NCBI GenBank assembly: GCA_910588695.1
Contig: CAJUOV010000002.1
Location: 62,001-126,000 of the forward strand
Reading direction: 5' to 3'
Origin: an uncultured Christensenellaceae bacterium
GTDB taxonomy: Bacteria; Bacillota; Clostridia; Christensenellales; Borkfalkiaceae
DNA length: 64,000 nt
In this document: in pieces, positions 7,855 through 16,571 of the stretch
Layout of the letters: the number at the start of each line of letters is the position of its first letter
Numbering within the stretch: the first letter of the stretch is position 1
Notes under the pieces: generated by a model
Database searches by the model: none
What the model was told of the DNA's origin: nothing
Seen by the model: the letters and a program-made list of their open reading frames with translations, nothing else
Position numbers and translations under genes: made by a program

Positions 7855-8661
7855 ATGAAAAAAAGGAGATTCAGAGTAGGGATTTTCGACAGCGGGATCG
7901 GCGGGCTGACCGTTCTCAAAGAATGCGTCCGCATTGTACCCGAAGCCAAATATTTCTATTTCGGCGATAATCAACGGGCGCCCTATGGGAACCGCAGCGA
8001 GGAAGAAATTTTTTCTTTTGCGCGCGGAGCGCTCGATAAGTTCCGCCGCATGAAGGCGGACGCCGTCGTTATCGCATGCAATACGGTCACTGCGGTATGT
8101 CTCGATACGTTCAGAAGGGAATATCCCTTTCCGTTGATCGGAATCGAGCCCGCCGTAAAACCCGCTGCCGGCAGAGGGGGAGAGGCGCTTGTGCTCGCAA
8201 CTCTCCGCACGGCGAAGAGCGCGCGTCTGAAAATTTTAACGGAACGCTTTTCGGGCTGTTCGTTCAGGATTGTGCCCTGTCCCTATCTTGCGGAGGCGAT
8301 CGAAGGGTATTTTTCGGAAGGAGAAAGGTTTTTACTGTCGGCGCACCTTCCGGAAGGAAAGTTCGATTCGGTGGTGCTCGGGTGTACGCATTATGCGTTT
8401 TTCGCAGCAGAGATTTCCGCTTTTTACCGCGCGCCTGTATTCGACGGGGCAACAGGCGTTGCAAAACGGTTGGATCAGGTGCTTGAAATGCTTCGTTTAG
8501 GGATTGGTGACCACCCTGTGACCACCATTAAAACGAACAAAAGTTTGAGAAAAAACAGGATGAATGATCGTATAAAAGGGGTTAAATTCATAGGAAAATG
8601 CAAAAACCTCAATAGAAAGGTATATTTACAAACATATGTTTTAGAAAAAAGTAAAAAATAA
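7855..8661 (+). CDS. murI: Glutamate racemase MurI with atypical basic C-terminal tail
   Basis: Converts L- to D-glutamate for peptidoglycan. The core has GIFDSGIGGLTV with catalytic Asp (D12), YFGDNQRAPYG, ACNTVTA with the first catalytic Cys (C75) and LGCTHY with the second (C177). RBS AAGGAGAG lies ahead of the ATG. After residue about 214 the sequence leaves the family pattern. The last 54 residues are Lys/Asn-rich, come from AT-rich DNA and have no obvious counterpart, while both other frames hit stops near 8500. The tail may be a lost stop codon reading into the intergenic region before mraZ. Confidence 0.92.
   Translation: MKKRRFRVGIFDSGIGGLTVLKECVRIVPEAKYFYFGDNQRAPYGNRSEEEIFSFARGALDKFRRMKADAVVIACNTVTAVCLDTFRREYPFPLIGIEPAVKPAAGRGGEALVLATLRTAKSARLKILTERFSGCSFRIVPCPYLAEAIEGYFSEGERFLLSAHLPEGKFDSVVLGCTHYAFFAAEISAFYRAPVFDGATGVAKRLDQVLEMLRLGIGDHPVTTIKTNKSLRKNRMNDRIKGVKFIGKCKNLNRKVYLQTYVLEKSKK
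8507..8526. repeat. Two GTGACCACC direct repeats spaced 11 bp
   Basis: GTGACCACC at 8507-8515 and at 8518-8526, at the point where murI loses family similarity and about 170 bp upstream of the mraZ promoter. One helical turn apart, which suits a protein-binding site; function unknown. Confidence 0.4.
8630..8641. promoter_or_regulatory. LexA-box-like palindrome upstream of mraZ
   Basis: Perfect 12-bp palindrome AAACATATGTTT, 53 bp before the mraZ -35. It matches the Gram-positive SOS box core (GAACATATGTTC) at all but the outer base of each arm, so it is only a candidate LexA site. Confidence 0.3.
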
Positions 8662-8694
8662 TAAAAATTTTTTTGAAAAATATGCCGAATAGGG

Positions 8695-8723
8695 TTGACA
8701 GTGGGCAAAAGTGGATTTATAAT
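8695..8723 (+). promoter_or_regulatory. Consensus sigma-A promoter of the dcw cluster
   Basis: TTGACA (8695-8700), exactly 17 bp, TATAAT (8718-8723). The predicted start near 8730 leaves a leader of about 24 nt before the mraZ ATG. Confidence 0.88.
8702..8716 (+). promoter_or_regulatory. mraZ operator: MraZ operator-like repeats inside the mraZ promoter spacer
   Basis: TGGGC (8702-8706), 5 bp, TGGAT (8712-8716). MraZ of E. coli binds direct TGGGN repeats separated by 5 bp upstream of its own gene; the 10-bp register and the first box match that. Placement between -35 and -10 would give simple steric autorepression. The second box has one mismatch. Confidence 0.55.
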
Positions 8724-8753
8724 AGAATCGTTCACTCGCAAAGGGCGGTTTTT

Positions 8754-9203
8754 ATGAAATTCATGACGGGAACCGTCGAACATCAACTCGACGGCAAAAA
8801 CAGAATACGCATTCCCGCGAAGTTCCGCAGCGCTTTTCCCGAAAAGGAAACGCTGTATTTTGTCCGTTATAACGCCGACAGAGTGGCGGTTATGCCCGAA
8901 TCCGTTCTCAATGCGAAAATGAAAGTGTTCGACGATATTACGCCGGATGACGAAGAGGCGATGGACGCGATGGCGAAAATTCTCGGTTCCGTCGAAGAAT
9001 TGTCGGAAGACAATCAGGGCAGAACGATGATTCCCCGTTATTTCCGAGACGCGGCGGGGATCGAGAAAGACGTTGTGACCGTCGGAATGGGAACATACAT
9101 TGAAATTTGGGCAAAACAGCTTCACGAAGAAAAGATGAGCAAAATGACCGTTCAGCGTGCGAACGCGGTTGCATACGGCAGAAAGAACGGGAACGAGAGA
9201 TGA
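8754..9203 (+). CDS. mraZ: Transcriptional regulator MraZ
   Basis: 149 residues with two AbrB-like MraZ half-domains: MKFMTGTVEHQLDGKNRIRIPAKFR and the second repeat EELSEDNQGRTMIPRYFRDAAG. It is a DNA-binding ring-forming regulator of the dcw cluster. The frame extends upstream to 8673, but that ATG precedes the consensus promoter, so the start is the ATG at 8754, which gives normal length. Its stop overlaps rsmH as ATGA. Candidate binding sites lie within its own promoter. Confidence 0.95.
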   Translation: MKFMTGTVEHQLDGKNRIRIPAKFRSAFPEKETLYFVRYNADRVAVMPESVLNAKMKVFDDITPDDEEAMDAMAKILGSVEELSEDNQGRTMIPRYFRDAAGIEKDVVTVGMGTYIEIWAKQLHEEKMSKMTVQRANAVAYGRKNGNER

Positions 9204-10129
9204 GCGAATATCACCGTCCCATCATGGAGCGGCAAGTTGTAGAGGGTCTTGCGCTCAAAGACGGAGGAATTTATTTCGACGGAACGGCGGGCGGCGGCGG
9301 TCATTCGTTTGCGATCCTTTCTTCAAATGAGTCCGTAAGGCTCCTTGCGACAGATAAAGATACCGAAGCGATCGAAGAGGCGGACAAGCGTCTTGAAGCG
9401 TATCGGGGAAGATACAAACTGTTTCACAGCGATTTCAAAAATTTCGAAGAAATCTTCGAAAAAGAGGGAATCGGACAAATCGACGGGTTTTTGCTCGATC
9501 TCGGGATCTCGTCTCATCAGATCGACGACGAAAAAAGGGGATTTGCCTATCGGTTGCAGAATGCTCCGCTCGATATGAGAATGGACAGAAGCAAATCCTT
9601 TTCCGCAAAAGATGTTGTGAACGGCTATACGGAAGAGGAACTCAGACGCATTCTGAAAGAATACGGAGAAGAACGGTTTGCGGGCGCGATCGCAAAGAGA
9701 CTTGTAAAGTATCGGGAGAAAAAACAGATCGAAAGTTGCGGAGAGCTTGAACGGCTCGTGCGGGAAGGGATTCCTGCAAAGTTCCGTTCCGCGGCGTGTG
9801 CGCGGCAGAGTTTTCAGGCGATCAGGATCGAAGTCAACGGTGAGCTTGCAGGTTTGGAAGAGTGCGTGAGAAAGCTCGTCGACAGATTGAAAAGGGGCGG
9901 AAGGGGTTGCATTCTCACCTTTCACTCTTTGGAGGACAGAATCGTAAAGCGGACGTTCCGCGATCTTGCAAACGGTTGCGTCTGTCCCAAAGAATTTCCC
10001 GTCTGTGTGTGCGGGAGAAAAGAAAAGATCCGTCTTGTCGGAAGGTATACGGCGGACGAAGAAGAAATCAAAGAAAATTCGCGCAGTAAATGCGCAAAAT
10101 TAAGAATCATCGAAAAAATTATTGAATGA
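9200..10129 (+). CDS. rsmH: 16S rRNA (cytosine(1402)-N4)-methyltransferase RsmH
   Basis: 309 residues; SAM-dependent methyltransferase acting on C1402 of 16S rRNA. Starts MSEYHRPIMERQVVEGL with the SAM motif FDGTAGGGGHS, then LDLGISSHQID and the C-terminal TFHSLEDRIVKR block. An upstream in-frame start exists, but the ATG at 9200 overlaps the mraZ stop (ATGA) and begins at the conserved YH.P residues. Normal second gene of the dcw cluster. Confidence 0.95.
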   Translation: MSEYHRPIMERQVVEGLALKDGGIYFDGTAGGGGHSFAILSSNESVRLLATDKDTEAIEEADKRLEAYRGRYKLFHSDFKNFEEIFEKEGIGQIDGFLLDLGISSHQIDDEKRGFAYRLQNAPLDMRMDRSKSFSAKDVVNGYTEEELRRILKEYGEERFAGAIAKRLVKYREKKQIESCGELERLVREGIPAKFRSAACARQSFQAIRIEVNGELAGLEECVRKLVDRLKRGGRGCILTFHSLEDRIVKRTFRDLANGCVCPKEFPVCVCGRKEKIRLVGRYTADEEEIKENSRSKCAKLRIIEKIIE

Positions 10130-10168
10130 ACGGCAAGATTGCGGAATACGATATAGGGAGACGGAAAG

Positions 10169-10993
10169 ATGGCTGGCACGGCTGTACTCGAAAGAGAAAT
10201 TAAACAACAGAACGCGAAAGTTTCAGACGGACGCGAAATTACGAAAGAAGAGCGCGAGCATACGAGAAATATGTCAGCTAATTACGATTTTCTCCGTTAT
10301 TCCGACGGCGCGCCGTGGACAAGCGTTGCCGTGCGTGAAAAGGAAAACGCCGAGACCGCCGAAAAGGTGTCCGCATCGAAGAGCGCTGCGCAGGAGCGAA
10401 TCGCATCTTACCGTTCTTCGTCCGCACCTGCCCGCAATCATGCGCTGTTTGAGAATTACGCTTATATCGACGGGGAATTGCTCTGCAAAGACCCCGAGAC
10501 AGAGGTGATGACGCCCGTCTTTGAAGAAAAAATCCTTTCAAAGCCCGCCGCCAAAGACGTTTTCTCGGCTCCTGCATATTCGGTCGGCGAATCCGTCGCA
10601 ACGGAGGAGCGCGAAGACATAGAGGAGAACTCGGAGGACGACGCGCTTCCCACCCGCCGCACCATGGAGACGGTAATCCGTCCCGCCGCGGCAGTGCAGG
10701 AAGTAACCGTGACGGAGACCAAGACGGGGTTCCGCGCCGCAATAGCGTCTCTCTCCGCAAAGACGAAAGCGGTTCTGATTTCGTTAGCGGTTGCGATTTT
10801 GCTTGCGATTGTTTTGATCTGTATCAATACAAGTATCATTTCGTCTCTCGATGCGGACATTTCGAATCTGAGAGGGCGCGCGGCGGAAGAGCAGCAGAAC
10901 TATGAGACGTTGCGCAAAGAGAGCGACCTCTACACCGATCCCGAAAGCGACATTGTTGCGGAATGGGCGGAGAACAACGGAATGACGAAGTAA
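10169..10993 (+). CDS. ftsL: FtsL-like cell-division protein with long cytoplasmic N-terminal region
   Basis: 274 residues in the ftsL position between rsmH and the PBP gene. It has a single membrane helix (about 201-222) followed by a short coiled-coil-like segment and the ending DIVAEWAENNGMTK, which resembles the 'IAREKLGM' ending of FtsL/DivIC proteins. The roughly 200-residue, acidic and probably disordered cytoplasmic part is far longer than in typical FtsL (about 100-120 total). The role as FtsL (bridging FtsQ/DivIC and the septal synthase) is inferred from topology and position rather than strong sequence identity. Confidence 0.75.
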   Translation: MAGTAVLEREIKQQNAKVSDGREITKEEREHTRNMSANYDFLRYSDGAPWTSVAVREKENAETAEKVSASKSAAQERIASYRSSSAPARNHALFENYAYIDGELLCKDPETEVMTPVFEEKILSKPAAKDVFSAPAYSVGESVATEEREDIEENSEDDALPTRRTMETVIRPAAAVQEVTVTETKTGFRAAIASLSAKTKAVLISLAVAILLAIVLICINTSIISSLDADISNLRGRAAEEQQNYETLRKESDLYTDPESDIVAEWAENNGMTK

Positions 10994-11014
10994 TTTCCGA
11001 GGAGGACAACCACA

Positions 11015-12763
11015 ATTAAAAGAACGGATTTTTCACTTTCCGTTTTACGAAAGAGGTTATTTGCCGTATTTTTGGCGATAGCCTTTATTTTTTGCATTTT
11101 TCTTGCCCGTTTCTTCTACATACAAGTCGTTTGGGAGGACGAGCTCAATTTTCTCGCGCTCGATCAATGGACGAGGGAAATTCCCGTTGTTGCGGGCAGA
11201 GGGCAGATCGTAGACCGGAACGGCGAAGTGCTTGCGGGCAACGCCGCTTCTTACAGCGTATTTGCGCGGGCAAACGCCGTCAAAGACGCGGAGGGTTGCG
11301 CGGAGATTCTTTCTGCTGCGCTCGGAGTATCCTACGAGGAAATTTACCGTAAGCTGACCGATAAGAGCAAATCTGAAATTTCCGTCGTGCGCCATGCCGA
11401 GAAATCGGTCGTGGAAAAAATCGAGGGGGAGAATCTCGACGGCGTTTACTACGCCCGCGACAATACGCGCGTTTATCCTTTCGGGGAACTTGCCTGTCAG
11501 CTCATCGGATTTACTTCTTTCGATCAGTCGGGAAGCACGGGGGTTGAGCAGTATTACAACCGCTATCTTGCGGGCAAGAACGGGGAAATACTTTTCGAAA
11601 GCGATCTTGTGGGCGTGGATCTGAAAGGAGCGACGGCGGCGTATATCCCCGCGACGGACGGAATGAATCTGAAACTGACCGTCGATTACCGCGTGCAATC
11701 TGCCGCAGAGGAGACGATGGGCAGAGTTCTCAAAGAGTACAACGCCAAAGGCGCGCAGTGCGTTGTCATGGATCCGAGAAACGGCGGGGTGATCGCAATG
11801 GTTAATCTGCCCTCTTACGATCTCAATGATATTCCGCGCGACGATCTTTCTCTGCTCAACGACGAATCGCGCAACCGGCTTGTCTCCGATATTTATGAAC
11901 CGGGGTCTACATTTAAGATCGTGACGGCTGCGGCAAATATCGAAGAGACGTTAAAGGGGAATCCGAGCGCATTGGCGCTCAATCATATCTACCCGAGTTC
12001 GCGGACGCGCACGGTGGACGGCACCAAGATCAAATGTTGGAGCGATCATGCGAACGGCAAACATTCCAATCAGACGCTAGCGGAGGCGCTCAATAACTCC
12101 TGTAACCCCTGTTTTGTGGACATCGCGCTATCGCTCGGGAAAGAGACGTTTTATTCGTATTTGGAGGCGTTCCGCTTCGGCAGGGCGACGGGAGTGGATT
12201 TTTCGGGCGAAGCGATCGGCATGCTGCTGCCCGAAACGACGGTGCAGAACTGCGATCTTGCGCGTATAGGATTCGGTCAGACGATTGCAGTCACTCCTTT
12301 GCAGCTTGCGGCGGCGGCAGCTTCCGCGGTGAACGGCGGGTATTATTATGCGCCCCGTATCGTGAGCGAAATTTATGCCTCCGATTATTCGGTAAGGGAA
12401 AAGATCGAACCCAATCTTCTCGGGCGGACGGTGAGCGAGCAGGCATCCGAAATTCTTTCGTCCATGCTCGAAGGAGTCGTCCGCGACGGGAGCGGAAAGA
12501 AAGCGTTTATCGAGGGTTACCGCGTTGCGGGCAAAACGGGTACGGCGCAGAAATACGAGAACGGACAGATCGCGCAGGGGAAATACGTCTCTTCCTTTTT
12601 GGGGTATTTTCCCGCGAATGAGCCGCGTTATCTGGCGCTTATTATTGTGGACGAACCGCAGGGCAGTTATTACGGAAGTACGGTCGCCGCGCCCTGCGCC
12701 AAAGAGATATTTGAAAAAATCATCGAAATCAATCGTTTGGAACCTTTTTCGGAGGAAACATGA
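11015..12763 (+). CDS. Class B penicillin-binding protein (FtsI/SpoVD type), apparent ATT start
   Basis: Septal DD-transpeptidase. The extracellular part has the dimerisation region (GRGQIVDRNG), catalytic STFK (near residue 298), SCN and KTGT motifs; there is no C-terminal PASTA domain. No ATG, GTG or TTG in frame lies between the previous stop and a TTG at 11072 that sits inside the membrane helix without an RBS. A strong GAGGAGG (10999-11005) lies 9 nt before an ATT at 11015, which gives a basic cytoplasmic end (KRTDFSLSVLRKR) and a complete membrane helix, so I chose ATT. The stop overlaps murE as ATGA. Whether it serves vegetative division (FtsI/PBP2B) or sporulation (SpoVD) cannot be told. 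Confidence 0.88.
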   Translation: MKRTDFSLSVLRKRLFAVFLAIAFIFCIFLARFFYIQVVWEDELNFLALDQWTREIPVVAGRGQIVDRNGEVLAGNAASYSVFARANAVKDAEGCAEILSAALGVSYEEIYRKLTDKSKSEISVVRHAEKSVVEKIEGENLDGVYYARDNTRVYPFGELACQLIGFTSFDQSGSTGVEQYYNRYLAGKNGEILFESDLVGVDLKGATAAYIPATDGMNLKLTVDYRVQSAAEETMGRVLKEYNAKGAQCVVMDPRNGGVIAMVNLPSYDLNDIPRDDLSLLNDESRNRLVSDIYEPGSTFKIVTAAANIEETLKGNPSALALNHIYPSSRTRTVDGTKIKCWSDHANGKHSNQTLAEALNNSCNPCFVDIALSLGKETFYSYLEAFRFGRATGVDFSGEAIGMLLPETTVQNCDLARIGFGQTIAVTPLQLAAAAASAVNGGYYYAPRIVSEIYASDYSVREKIEPNLLGRTVSEQASEILSSMLEGVVRDGSGKKAFIEGYRVAGKTGTAQKYENGQIAQGKYVSSFLGYFPANEPRYLALIIVDEPQGSYYGSTVAAPCAKEIFEKIIEINRLEPFSEET

Positions 12764-14196
12764 AATTAAGCGAATTTGCCCGCGAACTCAAAGGCGGCCG
12801 TCTTGTCGGCGGCGATGCGGAAATCAAATCATTGTGTACGGACAGCCGTGTGGCGGGCGAGGGCGATCTCTTCTTTTGTTTCCGCGGGACGCATACCGAT
12901 TCCCATGTCCATGCGGCGGAAGCGGCGCGGCGGGGCGCGGCGGCGATCGTTGCCGAACGCGAGACGGAAGCGGATTGTCCGCAGCTTATTGTAGAAGACG
13001 GGCGGGAAGCGATGGCGCGGATTTCGGCTGCATTTTACAAGCATCCCGAAAAAAAGGTGAAAGTTGTCGGGATCACGGGTACGAACGGAAAAACTACGAC
13101 TTCTTTTATGCTGCGCAATATTCTCGAAGAGGCGGGGATCGCTTCGGGCGTGATCGGGACGCTCGGCGCGGAGTACGGTTCGCACAAAGTGGCGCCCGTT
13201 CTCACCACGCCCGATCCCGTCTGCCTGTTTTCGCTCTTTGCTGAAATGGTCAAAGAGGGGGTGCAAGTCGTCGTCATGGAGGTATCGGCGCACGCTCTCG
13301 CGTTGAAGAAAGAATGTCCGATCAAATATGAAATTGCGGTCTTTACCAATCTGACGCGCGATCATTTGGATTTTTTCAAAGACATGCGCGCCTACGGAGA
13401 GGCAAAAAAATCTCTCTTTGCGTCGTCCCGCTGCCGTTTTGCCGTTCTGAATGCGGACGATCCCTTTTCGGAACAACTCAAAAGCGTTCCGTTTGTCACT
13501 TACGGAATCGACACCCCTTCCGATTGTTTTGCGGTCGTGGAATCGGAAAGTCTCAGAAAAAGCAGGGTCATGCTCAATCTCAACGACGAACTCATCGAGA
13601 CCGAGCTGAGCATGACGGGGAAATACAACGTTTCCAACGCGCTTGCGGCGGCGGAAGCGGGGCGGCGGTTGGGCGCGGACGCGGGGGCGATCACGCGCGG
13701 ACTTTCCCGCACGGCGGGCGTAAACGGCAGACTCGAATGGGTCGCATCTTATCGCGGCGCCGATATTTTTATTGACTTCGCGCATACTCCCGACGGGCTT
13801 GAAAAATCGCTCGGCGCGTTAAAAAATCATTGTAAAGGCAGGCTTGTCGTGCTCTTCGGCTGCGGCGGCAACCGCGACAGGGGGAAGCGCGCAAAGATGG
13901 GAATGACAGCGGCGGGCGCCGCGGATTTTGCCGTGCTTACCTCCGATAATCCCCGTTATGAAGATCCGTGCGCGATCCTTGCGGAAATCGAAGAAGGTTT
14001 TCGCGCAGTCTCCAAAAAATACGTAGTGATCGAAGATCGTGAAAAGGCGACGGAATACGCGCTGAAACAGCTTTCGGCGGGGGACGTTCTGCTTGTTGCA
14101 GGGAAAGGCGGAGAAGATTATCAGGAGATCATGGGAATAAAATACAGCTATGATGACAAAGATGTGATAAAGTCCGTTCTCGGGAAGTTGCAATGA
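12760..14196 (+). CDS. murE: UDP-MurNAc-L-Ala-D-Glu:meso-diaminopimelate ligase MurE
   Basis: 478 residues; cytoplasmic Mur ligase. ATP-binding GITGTNGKTTTSF, the central AHTPDGLEKSL segment and CGGNRDRGKR are present. The C-terminal TSDNPRYEDP carries the DNPR motif used by enzymes that add meso-diaminopimelate rather than lysine, so this organism's wall is probably A1gamma DAP type. Overlaps both neighbours by 4 nt. Confidence 0.95.
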   Translation: MKLSEFARELKGGRLVGGDAEIKSLCTDSRVAGEGDLFFCFRGTHTDSHVHAAEAARRGAAAIVAERETEADCPQLIVEDGREAMARISAAFYKHPEKKVKVVGITGTNGKTTTSFMLRNILEEAGIASGVIGTLGAEYGSHKVAPVLTTPDPVCLFSLFAEMVKEGVQVVVMEVSAHALALKKECPIKYEIAVFTNLTRDHLDFFKDMRAYGEAKKSLFASSRCRFAVLNADDPFSEQLKSVPFVTYGIDTPSDCFAVVESESLRKSRVMLNLNDELIETELSMTGKYNVSNALAAAEAGRRLGADAGAITRGLSRTAGVNGRLEWVASYRGADIFIDFAHTPDGLEKSLGALKNHCKGRLVVLFGCGGNRDRGKRAKMGMTAAGAADFAVLTSDNPRYEDPCAILAEIEEGFRAVSKKYVVIEDREKATEYALKQLSAGDVLLVAGKGGEDYQEIMGIKYSYDDKDVIKSVLGKLQ

Positions 14197-15143
14197 AATA
14201 CGCGATTATTTGTCTTTTATTTTCTTTTTTGCTCTCGGCGTTTCTTTGCGCCGCGCTCATTCCGCTTTTGAAAAAAGCGGGCGCGGGACAAAATATTCTG
14301 CACTACGTCAAAGAGCATAAAAACAAAGGGGGAACGCCCACAATGGGCGGACTTGCCTTTATCACGGCGGCGCTCGTCGTTTCTCTTGCCGCCGGAGGGT
14401 ATCGGGACAAGTCTTACCTTGTCGCGCTCGGAGTAGGAGTCGGATATCTTCTCGTGGGCTTTCTGGACGATTTGCTCAAAAAAAAGAGGAAGGATAATCT
14501 TGGATTGCGCCCGTATCAGAAAATATTTTTTCAGTCGGCGGTCGCGATACTCGCTTCGCTCTACTGCTGCCTCGATTCGCTGACCGTACTTCGGATTCCT
14601 TTTACGACTTTTTCTTTCGACGTCGGCTGGGGAATGATGCCGATCGGTATTTTCGTGTTCGTCGCGACCGTTAACAGCGTCAATCTCACGGACGGGCTCG
14701 ACGGGCTTGCCGGCTCTGTCTGCGCCGCATTTTTTCTTGCAGTGGGGATGTTGCTCGATCTGCAGCAAGGGGACGGCGCGCTTGCGCTGTTAAGTTATTC
14801 GCTGACCGGCGCTCTCTTCGGATTTTTGATCTTCAATCAGAATCGCGCGAGCCTGTTTATGGGCGACACCGGTTCTCTTTCGCTCGGCGGATTCGCTTCT
14901 TCCGTCGCGCTGTTTTCGGGAAATGCGCTCGTCATTCCGATCGTCGGAATAATGTTTGTCCTTTCAAGCATATCCGTCATCATTCAGGTAATATACTATA
15001 AAAAAACAGGCAAACGCGTCTTTTTAATGGCGCCTGTCCATCATCATTTTCAGGAGAAAGGGCATTCGGAAGGAAAAATTTCTTTCGTATACGCCGCTGT
15101 GACTGCGGCGTTGGGCGCCGCCGTGCTGTTGCCGTTTGTCTGA
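14193..15143 (+). CDS. mraY: Phospho-MurNAc-pentapeptide translocase MraY
   Basis: 316 residues, about ten membrane helices. It transfers phospho-MurNAc-pentapeptide to undecaprenyl phosphate to make lipid I. Family motifs seen: GGTPTMGGLAF, FLDDLLK, NLTDGLDGLAG, MGDTGSLSLGG and APVHHHFQEKGHSE. The start overlaps the murE stop (ATGA). murF, which often sits between murE and mraY, is missing here. Confidence 0.96.
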   Translation: MKYAIICLLFSFLLSAFLCAALIPLLKKAGAGQNILHYVKEHKNKGGTPTMGGLAFITAALVVSLAAGGYRDKSYLVALGVGVGYLLVGFLDDLLKKKRKDNLGLRPYQKIFFQSAVAILASLYCCLDSLTVLRIPFTTFSFDVGWGMMPIGIFVFVATVNSVNLTDGLDGLAGSVCAAFFLAVGMLLDLQQGDGALALLSYSLTGALFGFLIFNQNRASLFMGDTGSLSLGGFASSVALFSGNALVIPIVGIMFVLSSISVIIQVIYYKKTGKRVFLMAPVHHHFQEKGHSEGKISFVYAAVTAALGAAVLLPFV

Positions 15144-15170
15144 CCCGAACCAACGGGATAAGGAGGTATT

Positions 15171-16571
15171 ATGTATTTTGAAAATCAAACGTTTCTCGTC
15201 GCGGGGCTTTCCCGTTCGGGAATCGCGGCGGCGGAGTATCTGCGGGGCCGCGGCGCGGAAGTGTATGTATTCGACGATGTGGAGGACGCTGCGATCGAGG
15301 AATCGTATAGGCGGCTCACACAGCTCGGCTGCATTCCCGTAAAGAAGGACATGCTTTTTGAAAAAGCGGAGATGTGCGATGTGCTCGTGCTGAGTCCCGG
15401 AATTCCCGTCGATCACGCGTTGCCCGTTTCATTCCGCCGCGCCGGCAAGCGGATCATCGGAGAGTCCGAGTTGGGCGCTATCGCGCTTCGCTGTCCCGTG
15501 GTCGCGGTAACGGGTACGAACGGCAAGACTACCACGGTTACAATGCTCGAAAACGTGTTCCGCACCGCGGGAAAAAATGCGATCGCATGCGGCAATGTCG
15601 GGAAGCCGATTACCTCCTGCGTCAAAGAATTGGGGGAAGAGGGTCTCGCCGTAGCGGAAATTTCGTCGTTCCAACTCGAAACGCTCACTTCTCTGCGCCC
15701 GCACGTCGCGGTGATTCTGAACGTCTCCGAAGATCATTTGAACCGCCACTACAATATGGAAAATTACATATTCCTGAAATCGCGTCTCATCAAGAACAGT
15801 ACGGAGAGCGAATACGCTGTGCTGAACTACGATGATCCTGTCGTGCGCGGATTCGGCGATAAAACGAAAGCGATCGTAGAATGGTTTTCGCTCAAAGAGA
15901 AAGTGGACGGAGCTTATCTCGAAAATAATTGGCTCTGTTACAACGGCGAGCGGATCATGAACCGCGACGAGCTGCCGCTCGACGGCGAACACAACGTCGC
16001 CAACGCGCTCGCGGTATTGGCGGCGGCGAAGATCATGGGGATCGGAAACGCGAGCATCATTGCGGCGTTCAAGAACTTCCGCGGGATCAGGCACCGTCTT
16101 GAAAAAATCGGCTCTGTGGGAAGCGTAAATTTTATCGACGATTCCAAAGCGACAAACGTCGATTCCGCGATCAAAGCAATCGAGAGCGTAAAAGGGGAGA
16201 CCGTGTTGCTTGTAGGCGGCAAAGACAAGGGTTATTCTTACGAGCCGCTCTTTGAGGCGGTAAAACGATCGAGCGTGATACATACCGTACTCTACGGGGA
16301 AAATGCGTTTCGGATTCTCGATGCGGCGGTCAAGTGCGGGTTTACTTCGGTCACCCTTTGCCGTCCTTTCGATCTTGCGGTGAGAGTTGCGTATTTAACG
16401 GCGAAGCGCGGGCAAAATGTATTGCTCTCTCCTGCGTCCGCGAGTTTCGACGCGTTTAAGAATTATGAAGAACGCGGAGACAAATTCCGTGAAATTTACA
16501 AGAACATTCTGAACGAGCGCGAGAGCGCGGATTTCGAGGCGGGAGAATCGCGTGAAGAGACGGACGAGTAA
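15171..16571 (+). CDS. murD: UDP-MurNAc-L-alanine:D-glutamate ligase MurD
   Basis: 466 residues; adds the D-Glu produced by MurI. N-terminal Rossmann-like domain (LVAGLSRSGIAAAEYL), ATP site VAVTGTNGKTTTVTML, HRLEKIGSVG, FIDDSKATNVDSA and LLSPASASFDAFKNYEERG are typical. Strong RBS AAGGAGG before the ATG. The 3' end overlaps ftsW by 20 bp. Confidence 0.95.
   Translation: MYFENQTFLVAGLSRSGIAAAEYLRGRGAEVYVFDDVEDAAIEESYRRLTQLGCIPVKKDMLFEKAEMCDVLVLSPGIPVDHALPVSFRRAGKRIIGESELGAIALRCPVVAVTGTNGKTTTVTMLENVFRTAGKNAIACGNVGKPITSCVKELGEEGLAVAEISSFQLETLTSLRPHVAVILNVSEDHLNRHYNMENYIFLKSRLIKNSTESEYAVLNYDDPVVRGFGDKTKAIVEWFSLKEKVDGAYLENNWLCYNGERIMNRDELPLDGEHNVANALAVLAAAKIMGIGNASIIAAFKNFRGIRHRLEKIGSVGSVNFIDDSKATNVDSAIKAIESVKGETVLLVGGKDKGYSYEPLFEAVKRSSVIHTVLYGENAFRILDAAVKCGFTSVTLCRPFDLAVRVAYLTAKRGQNVLLSPASASFDAFKNYEERGDKFREIYKNILNERESADFEAGESREETDE

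Noticed and set aside
12829..13785. Minus-strand open frame opposite murE
   Set aside because: Codon-bias shadow of murE; no start context and no recognisable protein.
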